Shown here piece after piece: positions 8,361 to 16,794 of a stretch of DNA of 30,804 nt. Every line of letters begins with the position of its first letter. Within the stretch, counting starts at the first letter, position 1. Both the position numbers and the translations under genes were made by a program. A model generated the notes under the pieces. That model was given only the letters and a program-made list of their open reading frames with translations. It searched no databases and was not told the DNA's origin. The stretch is taken from NCBI GenBank assembly GCA_964601505.1, contig CAZRNR010000021.1, forward strand, positions 1 to 30,804. Direction: 5' to 3'. The stretch comes from DRWZ01 sp964601505. Its GTDB lineage: Bacteria > Calescibacteriota > Calescibacteriia > Calescibacteriales > Calescibacteriaceae.

Positions 8361-9992
8361 CTAAAATGATTTCAGATCCATATATTCTCCATAAACTTCC
8401 TTTAAAGCGGACATTATTTCCTCTTCAGTAGCGTAGTTCCTAACGGCTTCCTTTATATACGGTAGAATGTTCTCTTCCTTCCGAGCAGCCGAGGATATCT
8501 CTTTTAATGAATTTATCACAGCCCTCTGATCTCTTTTGCTTTTTACATATCCAAGAAATTTTTTCTGCTCTTCTTCAATAGCAGAGTGATGAATTTTGAA
8601 TCTCTCATACTCAAAGGCTCCACCACTTTGATCTTCAAAGGCATTAACGCCTACGATAATTCTTTCTTTTTTCTCAACCCTACTTTGGAACTCATATGAA
8701 GCCCTTGCTATCTCTCTTCGGAAAAAGCCATTTCTCACTCCCTCTATAACACCATCATAAAAGCTACCGTTCCCCATAGACAATATTTTCTGGAAATATT
8801 TTTCAGCTTCCTCTTCCATCTTATCAGTTAAAGCTTCAACATAATAAGATCCTCCAAGTGGGTCAACAACATTTGCTACACCGGACTCGTAAGCTATGAC
8901 CTGCTGGGTTCTAACAGCTATTCTTGCGGCAATCTCCGAAGGTAGAGAAAGAGCTTCATCAAAAGAGTTTGTATGAAGCGATTGAGTTCCCCCTAAAACA
9001 GCAGCAAGAGCCTCAAGAGTTGTTCTTATTATATTAACCTCCGGTTGCTGAGCGGTCAGAGAGCATCCGGCTGTCTGTGTATGAAATCTCAACTTAAGAG
9101 AATTTGGATCTTTTGCCCCATATTTTTCCTTCAAGTATCGCGCCCATATCCTTCTTGCTGCTCTGAACTTCGCTATCTCCTCAAAAAAATCTATATGACA
9201 GTTAAAGAAGAAAGATATGCGAGGAGCAAATTCGTCTATATTAAGTCCTCTTCTGATACAAGCCTCAACATATGCAAAACCATCTGCAAGAGTAAAAGCA
9301 AGCTCCTGAACAGAATCAGAACCAGCTTCTCTTATATGATAACCAGAAACCGAAATAATATTGAACTTAGGAGTGTTTCTTATAGAGTACTCAAACATAT
9401 CAACTATCAGCTTCATAGAAGGTTCCGGAGGAAATATCCACTCGTTCTGAGCGTGATACTCTTTGAGTATATCGTTCTGTATAGTTCCACGAAGAAGCTT
9501 TGCGTCAATTCCATTCATTTCGGCCAATGTCACATAAAGAGAATAAAGCCAAATAGCAGGAGCATTTATTGTAAAAGAAACAGATATCTTATCAAGTTCT
9601 ATACCTTCAAAAAGCTTTTGAAAATCTGCTAAAGTATCAACAGCAACACCCTCAACACCAACCTCTCCCTCTGCAAGTGGAGAATCCGAGTCAAGTCCCA
9701 TCAAAGTCGGCATATCAAAAGCAGTAGAAAGACCGGTTTGACCTTGCGAAAGAAGAAATTTCCATCTGATATTTGTATCTTCCGCTCTCCCAAAACCAGA
9801 AAATTGCCTTATAGTCCATAACTTCCCACGATACATATTTCTGTGAATACCACGAGTATAAGGATATTCCCCTGGGTTTCCAATCTTTTCTCTATAGTGT
9901 TCATCAGCGCGACCATCTGGACCATAAAATATTTCCAAATCTAAACCAGAAAGAGATTTTCCATCAGCACAATTTTTCACATCCTTAACCAC
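8361..9992 (-). CDS. B12-dependent acyl-CoA mutase large (catalytic) subunit, methylmalonyl/isobutyryl-CoA mutase family
   Basis: A 543-aa TIM-barrel subunit with Y-P-Y-T-R-G (43-48), W-T-I-R-Q-F-S-G-F-G (59-68), G-T-I-Q-N-D-I-L-K-E-Y (169-179) and H-T-Q-T-A-G-C-S-L-T-A-Q-Q-P. The C-terminal B12-binding domain is absent, so a separate small subunit is needed; none is in this window. In P. shermanii methylmalonyl-CoA mutase, Tyr89 and Arg207 select the substrate. The equivalent residues here are Phe64 and Gln182, at the same 118-residue spacing, and Phe/Gln is the pair reported for isobutyryl-CoA mutase. It is therefore safest to call it an acyl-CoA mutase, likely isobutyryl/n-butyryl-CoA. It starts with GTG, with AGGAGG 11 nt upstream. 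Confidence 0.88.
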   Translation of the reverse strand: MVKDVKNCADGKSLSGLDLEIFYGPDGRADEHYREKIGNPGEYPYTRGIHRNMYRGKLWTIRQFSGFGRAEDTNIRWKFLLSQGQTGLSTAFDMPTLMGLDSDSPLAEGEVGVEGVAVDTLADFQKLFEGIELDKISVSFTINAPAIWLYSLYVTLAEMNGIDAKLLRGTIQNDILKEYHAQNEWIFPPEPSMKLIVDMFEYSIRNTPKFNIISVSGYHIREAGSDSVQELAFTLADGFAYVEACIRRGLNIDEFAPRISFFFNCHIDFFEEIAKFRAARRIWARYLKEKYGAKDPNSLKLRFHTQTAGCSLTAQQPEVNIIRTTLEALAAVLGGTQSLHTNSFDEALSLPSEIAARIAVRTQQVIAYESGVANVVDPLGGSYYVEALTDKMEEEAEKYFQKILSMGNGSFYDGVIEGVRNGFFRREIARASYEFQSRVEKKERIIVGVNAFEDQSGGAFEYERFKIHHSAIEEEQKKFLGYVKSKRDQRAVINSLKEISSAARKEENILPYIKEAVRNYATEEEIMSALKEVYGEYMDLKSF

Positions 9993-10057
9993 TTTGGATT
10001 AAACCTCCTGAATATAAATTATAAAACGTATCACTACAAAAAGCATAAATTCTTAAT

Positions 10058-11056
10058 TTAACCAAAAATGAAACTCCCTAACACGCATATCAGATAACCC
10101 GAGGCTATAGCTATCCATGGTATGACAAACCAGAAGAAAAAAATCATAATTATATATTTCTTTGAGAAAGTTCTTTTGAAACCGTCCCTTGCACAGGATA
10201 CACCTATAAAACCAGAAGTTATGGTCTCGTTTATGGAAACAGGTATTCCCAAAATTGATGCTATAAGCGTTATTGTTCCATCCATAAACTGTAGAACAGA
10301 AGCCCTGAGCAAACCAAGTTTGAAGATTCTTTCCCCGACAGCTTTCAAAATTCTCGGTGAAAAGGCAAAAGATCCAAATCCAAAAAAGACAGAACCAACT
10401 ATCAGAACCAAATCATAGAAATTTCCATTAAACCTCACAGACACAATACCCATAGAGTTCGCCAGATTATTAGCCCCTGCTGAAAAGGCAAAATAGATCC
10501 CAGATAAAACAACAAAAAATCTGAAAGCATTCTTTACCTTATTGACATCAAACCTAGATGAGAAGTCAATAACTCTGAAATAAAGATATTTTTCAAAAAG
10601 ATAAGCAGATAAAAATGACACAAAAGGAGTAAATATCCACCACTTGAGTATATAAAAAAATCTCTGATAGTTAAGCTCACCGGAGTACAAACCTATTGAG
10701 ACCACTGTAAGCGTGACCATATGAGTCGTAGCTATGGGAACCTTAAAAAAAACAGCAAGAGCTATATATATAGAAGAATTCAAATAGTAGCACAGGGTAT
10801 AAAAATCCTGCCTTAAAATATCTGGAGGAACAAGTTTCTTGCCAAGAGTTAAAACGACGTTTTTTCCTACAAGAATCGCCCCTGCCATTATAGCAATACC
10901 CGATAGAATAGTGAGTTTTCTCGGATTCAAAACACCAGCAGAATAAGAAGGAGCCATGGTTGTGGAACCATTCTCCCCCCCCATTAGAGAAGAGAGAATT
11001 AACGAAAAAAGAAGGAAAGCAAATGTATAATCCAAAAACACGGTTAATAAAGACAA
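10058..11056 (-). CDS. PiT-family inorganic phosphate permease
   Basis: A 332-aa multi-helix membrane protein with the inverted two-half architecture of PiT carriers (Na+- or H+-coupled phosphate uptake). The second half has the family signature as G-A-N-N-L-A-N-S-M-G (about 194-203). The first-half copy is altered to G-G-E-N-G-S-T-T-M-A-P (about 26-36), losing the usual Asn and Asp, while the A-T-T-H motif with a preceding P-I is kept (about 108-111). The length is short but normal for compact prokaryotic PiT proteins. The start is TTG at 11056 with no clear ribosome site; GTG five codons later is an alternative. It lies 65 nt upstream of the mutase gene. The substrate is inferred from the family only. 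Confidence 0.82.
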   Translation of the reverse strand: MSLLTVFLDYTFAFLLFSLILSSLMGGENGSTTMAPSYSAGVLNPRKLTILSGIAIMAGAILVGKNVVLTLGKKLVPPDILRQDFYTLCYYLNSSIYIALAVFFKVPIATTHMVTLTVVSIGLYSGELNYQRFFYILKWWIFTPFVSFLSAYLFEKYLYFRVIDFSSRFDVNKVKNAFRFFVVLSGIYFAFSAGANNLANSMGIVSVRFNGNFYDLVLIVGSVFFGFGSFAFSPRILKAVGERIFKLGLLRASVLQFMDGTITLIASILGIPVSINETITSGFIGVSCARDGFKRTFSKKYIIMIFFFWFVIPWIAIASGYLICVLGSFIFG

Positions 11057-11192
11057 AATTTATACCATGCCGAAAATCTCAAAAATGCTTTTGAAATGCT
11101 TTCTTTGAAAGACAAATGATAAATCAGAATCTGGAACCAAGCATTCTGAAAAAAACAAAAGAAACAGGAATGAAACAAATGAAACCAAAATG

Positions 11193-12326
11193 TCAGACCC
11201 TCATTATGATCCTACCGGAACCGCTTACTTGAACCGAATCATGTGAGAAAGATAAATCTCCCTGACCATACAAAGCAACAAAGTTTGGTATAGAAACTCT
11301 TATCTTACTTTCAAAAGGTTTTATCATCAGTTTTTTACCAGCAGAGAACACAAGAACTTTCCCCTCACCTTTGAGTTCAACAATATCAACCCTTCCAACA
11401 TCTTTTATTTTAGAAGGAATAACATTATATTTTATCGAGGGTTCAAACCCAACAAGGTATGGGTCAAGGACATAAAAGCTTTTAAGCTCCGAGATATCTA
11501 GAAAAGATATATATTCCGCACTCAATATAACAAAGGCTCTTTCGCCCCTTATCCTTACAAAAGAATGTTCCTTCCCACCGAAAAGATTATTTTTGATCTT
11601 ATCTCTCTGTCTCTCCTTCACAGGAAAAACTTTATATAGTCCGGAAATTGAAAGGATAAATGTAGATCTTGCAATAAAATCTGATTCTCCCATGAGATTT
11701 AACTCAGCTATTCGAGCTCTCCTTAAAAATCCATCAGGCAATTCTGGACTTTGTTCAAAAGAGATTTTCTCATCTTCAATCTCAATTTTTTTCTCAGGCT
11801 TTTTGGCTTTTTCTCCCTGAATCTTTTCAGACTCTATATCCTCTTTTATCTCTTCTATCTTTTCTAAAAGTTCATCTGCTGGAGTCATTCCCTCCTCCGG
11901 AGTCATTTCCTCATCCTCAACTTCACTTATTTCAGTGATATCCTCAAAAGCTTCTTTCTCAGAGATTTCTTCTTTTTTTTCCTGAGCTATTCCTTTTCTT
12001 CTTTCACATTCCGCAAGGAGTTCAAGAATTTTGGAGGACTCTGGAAAAAGCATAGCTCCTTCTCTGACAATTCTTTCAGCCTCTTGGACTTTCCCAGCCT
12101 CAATAAGAGATTGAGCGTAATTAGCAAGAAGTTTCTCATTCTCAGGGTGTTTTGAATAAAGCTCACCAAAAACTCGAGCAGCTTCATCATACATTTTTTT
12201 CTTGAACAGGGCTATCCCGTAGAGGTTATATAACTTTTCATCTTTTGTTTCGTTATATCTCTCATAGGAAATCTTTATTGCTTCGTCTATTTTACCCTTT
12301 TTCAGTAGCTCCTGAACATCCGTCAT
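11193..12326 (-). CDS. TPR protein with C-terminal AIM24-like domain
   Basis: A 377-aa protein with no signal peptide. Residues 1-115 form about three tetratricopeptide repeats (for example Y-N-L-Y-G-I-A-L-F-K-K-K-M-Y-D-E-A). Residues 115-195 are a very acidic Glu/Lys-rich linker, probably disordered or coiled. Residues 200-377 are beta-rich with Gly-spaced turns (F-V-R-I-R-G-E-R-A-F-V-I-L-S and later S-G-S-G-R-I-I-M-R-V), which resembles the AIM24/DUF124 fold. TPR-AIM24 proteins occur in other bacteria, but their role is not known to me. It lies 50 nt from the PilZ gene on the same strand, so co-expression is likely. The TPR call is firm; the AIM24 call is moderate. Confidence 0.75.
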   Translation of the reverse strand: MTDVQELLKKGKIDEAIKISYERYNETKDEKLYNLYGIALFKKKMYDEAARVFGELYSKHPENEKLLANYAQSLIEAGKVQEAERIVREGAMLFPESSKILELLAECERRKGIAQEKKEEISEKEAFEDITEISEVEDEEMTPEEGMTPADELLEKIEEIKEDIESEKIQGEKAKKPEKKIEIEDEKISFEQSPELPDGFLRRARIAELNLMGESDFIARSTFILSISGLYKVFPVKERQRDKIKNNLFGGKEHSFVRIRGERAFVILSAEYISFLDISELKSFYVLDPYLVGFEPSIKYNVIPSKIKDVGRVDIVELKGEGKVLVFSAGKKLMIKPFESKIRVSIPNFVALYGQGDLSFSHDSVQVSGSGRIIMRV

Positions 12327-12376
12327 ATATAAAAAGTTTAAAAATGATCCTCAAAGAAAGTTTAAAAATTATTTAA

Positions 12377-13288
12377 TCATGATTCATATTCTAACTTGCG
12401 TTTCAATTCCTGTCTTTGTCTCATAAGCCAGTAATCCCTTATTATTTTCCTGTCATCATCAGATATCTGAGTAAATTGGAGACCAAGACGAGTTTTTCCA
12501 CCTTCTCCGTCTCCTATAAATCTTATTTCTCCCTTTGTAGAGACCAAAGCCCATTCGTGCTTTTTCGCCCCCTCACGTGTAGGTAATCTGAAAGCTACGG
12601 AAGTAATAAGCATCTTTTGAACTTTATCTTTTGGGACCTGAACATCTAAACCAAGACCATATTCATTTATATCAACGAGCATTCCTTTAAGCGTTCCAAT
12701 ATTCGGTATTTCTATAACAACCTCCACAGGTTCAGAAGGATCGACTTTGACCCTATGAGCACTTCTACCACTTATTCTATCTATCTTCTCTGGTAGAACA
12801 AAAACAAGTGAGCCCTTGAAGACCCCTCTGAAAACAGTATCAAAGGCAAACTTCCCGTTTGTATCAGAATATTCGAACCTAACTTTCATCTGTGTTTTGA
12901 GACTATCTTTATATTTAGGATTATCCGGCTCTCTTGCAAGGCAGAGATACTCATTTTTAGAAACCGCAACTTTCTCAAACACAGTAAAATAGGATCTCTC
13001 GTCTCCCGGAATTATCATTTTCACAGGCAACTGATGCTTAGCCAGTTCTTGGATATGCTTTACTCTTACGGATTCTTTGTGCAGTTCTTCAACATAAAAC
13101 AGTGTAACTTCTTTTTGTTCAAATGTAGCCATTTTACGCTCTATATTTAAATCATCTGGTTTAATTTTATAAATTTCACCTGCATTCTTCAAATTTTTCT
13201 GTTTTTCAATCAACTTAATCTTTTCTTGATTTTCGGAGTTTTTCCTTATTTCTTCTTCATCTTTTCTTTTAAAAAAGAATGAAAACAT
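12377..13288 (-). CDS. PilZ-domain protein with YcgR-like N-terminal domain
   Basis: A 303-aa cytoplasmic protein. Residues 1-50 are charged and helical. Residues 55-170 resemble the beta-barrel YcgR-like N-terminal domain. Residues 172-295 are a PilZ domain with R-S-A-H-R (175-179, the RxxxR c-di-GMP clamp) and D-I-N-E-Y-G-L-G-L (206-214), a variant of the D/N-x-S-x-x-G motif in which Ser is Asn. It should bind c-di-GMP and act on motility, pili or secretion, but the target is not visible. A strong ribosome site (AAAGGAGGT) precedes the ATG. It heads the minus-strand run that includes the TPR protein. Confidence 0.85.
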   Translation of the reverse strand: MFSFFFKRKDEEEIRKNSENQEKIKLIEKQKNLKNAGEIYKIKPDDLNIERKMATFEQKEVTLFYVEELHKESVRVKHIQELAKHQLPVKMIIPGDERSYFTVFEKVAVSKNEYLCLAREPDNPKYKDSLKTQMKVRFEYSDTNGKFAFDTVFRGVFKGSLVFVLPEKIDRISGRSAHRVKVDPSEPVEVVIEIPNIGTLKGMLVDINEYGLGLDVQVPKDKVQKMLITSVAFRLPTREGAKKHEWALVSTKGEIRFIGDGEGGKTRLGLQFTQISDDDRKIIRDYWLMRQRQELKRKLEYES

Positions 13289-13990
13289 CTTTTTTACCTC
13301 CTTTTTTAATCAACTCTCCTAACTGATTTTATCGTAATAATCTTTTTTAATTTTAGTGTTTTTTCATATTTTTTTATTTTTATTTTTTCTTAATAGAAAA
13401 ATTATTATCTATGCTAACTTTCTTATTCTTCTTACATCGTTGAGAGAATTTGATATCAGTATAGAAAATCGTAAATAACACAGAGATTTATTAATTCATC
13501 AGCAAAGTATTCCGTGCACTTCAGCTGATTCCACAAAAATAACAATCAAGAAAACCCAAAATAAAATAAATAAATATCAGATATCTGGACAAGAAAACAT
13601 TAAATTACCAATTTATGAAGTTTAGTTCTCCTATCTTCAGAAAAATCTATTAAATCAATCCCATACAAACCAGACATCCTAACAGATAAATATAAAAATT
13701 ATAACTACACAACAACAAACTCAATTCCCTTCAATCATGATTTTGCATTTAAATTTTCAGATATTTCATCTCAAAAAAACATTCATTAACACAAATCCCG
13801 TAAATTTCAATAAGAACCGCATTCCATTTACTAATTATGAGGATTTTTAGGCACTTATAGGTATTCAATTTTTGATATCCCAAAATGGAGATAATCAAGC
13901 TTTATACATTCCAAAAATGCATTGTAAACCTTAAAAAATCGATCTATATAATCAAATTGCTTGCAAGATAAAATTTAATCTTTTCTCACG
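13289..13990. other. 702-bp AT-rich divergent intergenic region
   Basis: This spacer between the divergent PilZ and cbiD genes holds the PilZ ribosome site (about 13306) and long T tracts at 13365-13390. I see no convincing gene. The best small frame is 25 codons on the minus strand at 13600-13677, without a ribosome site. No strong hairpin, tRNA or repeat was found. Confidence 0.5.
13922..13952 (+). promoter_or_regulatory. Possible sigma70-type promoter of cbiD
   Basis: TTGTAA (13922-13927) is followed 17 nt later by TATATA (13945-13950), or 19 nt later by TATAAT (13947-13952). This would start the transcript about 30 nt before the cbiD ATG. No cobalamin riboswitch elements were recognised. 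AT-rich DNA yields such matches by chance, so this is tentative. Confidence 0.3.
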
Positions 13991-15115
13991 ATGGAAGAGA
14001 CCAGAGAAGAAAGGAGCGAGAGAATAAAGAAAGGTGAGTTAAGAGAAGGCTGGACTACAGGAACTTGTGCATCAGCTTCAGCAAAAGCAGCTACATTGAT
14101 TTTACTTGGAGAAGAAAATCCAGATAAGGTAGAGGTTGAGCTTCCAATAAAAGAAAGGAAGGCGGAAATCAAAATAAATAGATACGGGAAATCAAAATAT
14201 GAAGCCTTTTCAACAGTAATAAAGGATGCTGGCGACGACCCGGATGTGACACATGGGGCAGAAATAGGGGCCATAGTAAGATTTGGGAAGGAGAAAGGTA
14301 TAAAGATTATAGGTGGTGAAGGAGTTGGAGTCATCACAAAACCCGGGCTTGGACTTGAAATAGGAGAGCCAGATATAACACCTGTTCCAAGAAAAATGAT
14401 AAAGAATGCAGTAATATCCGCTATCAGAAATCTTAAATTGAACGAAAACGATGTTGATCTTGAGGTTGAAATATTTGTTCCAGAAGGTAAAGAAAGAGCA
14501 AAAAAAACTCTTCTTGAAAGACTTGGAGTCATAGGCGGAATAGGTATACTTGGAACTTTAGGAATAGTTGTTCCATATTCAACTGGTGCATGGAAAGCTT
14601 CAATCGCAAGACAGATCTCGGTGGCAAAAGAGTCCGGAGTTGATACAATAGTTGGGACAACAGGGAGGCAAAGTGAAGAACTCGCAAAAAAATTCTTTCA
14701 TAACATACCAGATGTTGCATTCGTAGATATAGGAGATTTCATAGGATTCACAATAAGATATGCTGAATCAAAGGGAATAAAAAGGTTCATATACGCTGGA
14801 TTCCCTGCAAAAATATCAAAGTTCGCAAAGGGAGAAGAATTCACGCACGCTAAAAAATCAAGTATAGACATAAATTTCCTTGTGGATCTTGTTAAACAAA
14901 TTTACAATATAAATGAGGACATCCAGAATGAGCTTTTGAGCTCAAACACTGTAAGAGAATTTACAGAAAAGGCAAAGGCCTTTGGACTCACTAAAGTCTT
15001 TGAAAAACTTACAGAATTGGCTCAAAAAAGATGCAATGAACTATGCTACAACAAAATACATAGCGAAGTGATTATGTTTGACTTTGAAGGAGAGATACTG
15101 CATTACAGGAAATAA
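13991..15115 (+). CDS. cbiD: Cobalt-precorrin-5B C1-methyltransferase CbiD
   Basis: A 374-aa enzyme that methylates C-1 of cobalt-precorrin-5B in the anaerobic (early cobalt insertion) cobalamin pathway. Hallmarks are R-E-G-W-T-T-G-T-C-A-S-A-S-A-K-A-A (about 18-34), D-A-G-D-D-P-D-V-T-H-G (about 82-92), G-E-G-V-G-V-I-T-K-P-G-L (about 113-124) and V-P-Y-S-T-G-A-W. The length fits the family. It is the only cob/cbi gene here, so the rest of the pathway must be elsewhere. It fits with the B12-dependent mutase at 8361-9992. No Shine-Dalgarno is visible; the ATG is chosen because the conserved core begins soon after it. Confidence 0.93.
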   Translation: MEETREERSERIKKGELREGWTTGTCASASAKAATLILLGEENPDKVEVELPIKERKAEIKINRYGKSKYEAFSTVIKDAGDDPDVTHGAEIGAIVRFGKEKGIKIIGGEGVGVITKPGLGLEIGEPDITPVPRKMIKNAVISAIRNLKLNENDVDLEVEIFVPEGKERAKKTLLERLGVIGGIGILGTLGIVVPYSTGAWKASIARQISVAKESGVDTIVGTTGRQSEELAKKFFHNIPDVAFVDIGDFIGFTIRYAESKGIKRFIYAGFPAKISKFAKGEEFTHAKKSSIDINFLVDLVKQIYNINEDIQNELLSSNTVREFTEKAKAFGLTKVFEKLTELAQKRCNELCYNKIHSEVIMFDFEGEILHYRK

Positions 15116-15189
15116 CATTCACTAGAATCATAATTCTACAGAGACACAAAACAGAGAGAATGAATTATAAATAATAGACAAAAATCAAA

Positions 15190-15999
15190 TCAGAAAGGTA
15201 TTCGTGGAGGATTTGAACCAGGAACACATGCATATTTTGAAAAGTCTGTGATACCTTCTTCTCTTAAAATATCTTCATCAATCAAAGCTTTCCCAGTTCT
15301 TTCAGAGGGTTTTTTTGATATTATTGCAACAACGGCATCTGATAGAATATCCGGTTTTCTCCACATACTCGGATCACCGAGCTGAAAATTTATAGTCGCT
15401 TGGCTTTCTATGGCTGTAGCTGGCCAGAGAGAATTGACCGCTATGTTGTAATCAATAACCTCCTGAGCCAATCCCATAGAGAGCATGGTCATTCCAAACT
15501 TAGATATCAGATATCCCACCTTTCCCGGAAGAACTGACAGGTTTATAGGTGGAGACATATTTATTATGTGTCCCCATCTCTGCTTCATCATATATGGTAG
15601 GACATAGTAGCATGCGATAAACGCAGCTCTTACATTAACCTGCATAACAAGATCAAACCTTTTTGGAGGAGTATCTATAACAGGTTGCCACCACAATGCT
15701 CCTGCATTATTAATCAGGACATGGACTGTTCCAAAAGCTTCAACAGTTTTTTCCACCATTTGCTTTATATCTTCTTCGCTTCTGACATCTGTCTTAACTG
15801 CGATAGCCTGACCTCCCAATTTCTTTATCTCCTCAACAGTATCATATATTGAACCCGGTAGTTTCTCAGTTCCTTGCTCACTTTTTGCAGCAACACAAAC
15901 CTTCATCCCAATCTTTGCAAGATCTATGGCTATCTTTTTACCTATCCCACGAGAAGCACCCGTTATTATAGCTACCTTCCCTTCAAGTTTCTCTCTCAT
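15190..15999 (-). CDS. Short-chain dehydrogenase/reductase, HSDL2-like
   Basis: A 269-aa SDR. The cofactor motif T-G-A-S-R-G-I-G is at 13-20, N-N-A-G at 97-100, and the catalytic Ser149, Tyr163 and Lys167 (Y-L-I-S-K) are present. The segments I-I-N-M-S-P-P-I-N-L, M-G-L-A-Q-E, A-V-N-S-L-W-P-x-T-A-I and the end I-D-E-D-I-L-R-E-E-G-I match hydroxysteroid dehydrogenase-like protein 2, not FabG. Animal HSDL2 carries an extra sterol-carrier domain that is absent here. The substrate is unknown; a fatty or branched acyl compound is likely for the family. It follows hisA by 63 nt on the same strand and may be the last gene of that operon. Confidence 0.82.
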   Translation of the reverse strand: MREKLEGKVAIITGASRGIGKKIAIDLAKIGMKVCVAAKSEQGTEKLPGSIYDTVEEIKKLGGQAIAVKTDVRSEEDIKQMVEKTVEAFGTVHVLINNAGALWWQPVIDTPPKRFDLVMQVNVRAAFIACYYVLPYMMKQRWGHIINMSPPINLSVLPGKVGYLISKFGMTMLSMGLAQEVIDYNIAVNSLWPATAIESQATINFQLGDPSMWRKPDILSDAVVAIISKKPSERTGKALIDEDILREEGITDFSKYACVPGSNPPRIPF

Positions 16000-16062
16000 A
16001 AGGAGAAATTTTCAGAAACTCAAAAATATTTATGCGTTTTACCGTTTTTGCCCGAACAAATG

Positions 16063-16794
16063 TTAGACCTCAAAAAAATTTATCTTCCCTTCATAAAAAG
16101 ATCTACCAACTATAGCTCCCCAAAAGTTAAGGTCTTTGATAAACATTATATCCTCTTTTGAACTTATTCCACCTGAAGCTATCTTTATTTTCTCACTGCC
16201 AAAATCAAATTGTGCTATCTTCTTGAAATGATCACGTGGAATTCCCATACCAGTTCCATCACGGAATACAGATGTGAAAAGATAACCCTTGAATTTCTTG
16301 TCGTAAAGCCAGTCAAGTTCAAATATACTCTGAAACCTTTGTGTCCATCCCCTGCTTGCCACCCTGAAGTCTTCGTCAAAATCAAGAGAAACTATAACTT
16401 TCTCTGGGAAATATTCCAAGAGCTTCTCAAAATCTTGCCTGTTTTCAAATATCATAGTAGATACGACTACCGCCCATGCACCAGTTTTTATGTAAAACTC
16501 CGCTGTTTTAAAATCTCTTATACCACCTCCAACCGTAGCACTAATTCCAAGATCAAGTATATTTGATATAATTTCCGCTTGTGAAACCAAACCAAATACA
16601 GCATCAAGATCTACAATGTGAATGAATTTCGCCCCACGATCAACCCATCTTCTAGCAACTTCTACAGGATTATCGATAGATATTATCACATCATCTGGAT
16701 TACCACGAAGTATCCTCACAACCCTACCCTGCTTTATATCTACAGATGGTATTACAAACACATTGTATAAATTTCTACATCTTCCAAAAATCAT
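16063..16794 (-). CDS. hisA: HisA: phosphoribosylformimino-AICAR-phosphate isomerase
   Basis: A 243-aa TIM-barrel isomerase of histidine synthesis. The two catalytic aspartates are Asp19 (I-P-S-V-D-I-K-Q-G) and Asp138 (V-S-L-D-F-D), 119 residues apart as in known HisA. The phosphate-binding repeats are V-G-G-G-I-R and A-S-G-G-I-S. The start is placed at ATG 16794, which overlaps the stop of the kinase gene as ATGA; a GTG at 16761 just before the conserved V-F-V-I-P is an alternative, and a longer start at 16845 would run into the kinase. No other histidine genes are nearby, so a HisA-like paralogue with another role cannot be excluded. Confidence 0.78.
   Translation of the reverse strand: MIFGRCRNLYNVFVIPSVDIKQGRVVRILRGNPDDVIISIDNPVEVARRWVDRGAKFIHIVDLDAVFGLVSQAEIISNILDLGISATVGGGIRDFKTAEFYIKTGAWAVVVSTMIFENRQDFEKLLEYFPEKVIVSLDFDEDFRVASRGWTQRFQSIFELDWLYDKKFKGYLFTSVFRDGTGMGIPRDHFKKIAQFDFGSEKIKIASGGISSKEDIMFIKDLNFWGAIVGRSFYEGKINFFEV

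Noticed and set aside
9045..9632. Plus-strand frame of 195 codons inside the acyl-CoA mutase gene
   Set aside because: It is antisense to highly conserved mutase motifs. Long opposite-strand frames arise by chance from codon bias.
13600..13677. 25-codon minus-strand frame in the PilZ-cbiD spacer
   Set aside because: It has no ribosome site, no recognisable motif, and a length expected by chance.
15123..15138. Terminator between the convergent cbiD and SDR genes
   Set aside because: The TAGAAT/ATTCTA hairpin is short, fully AT-rich, and lacks a T tract on either side.
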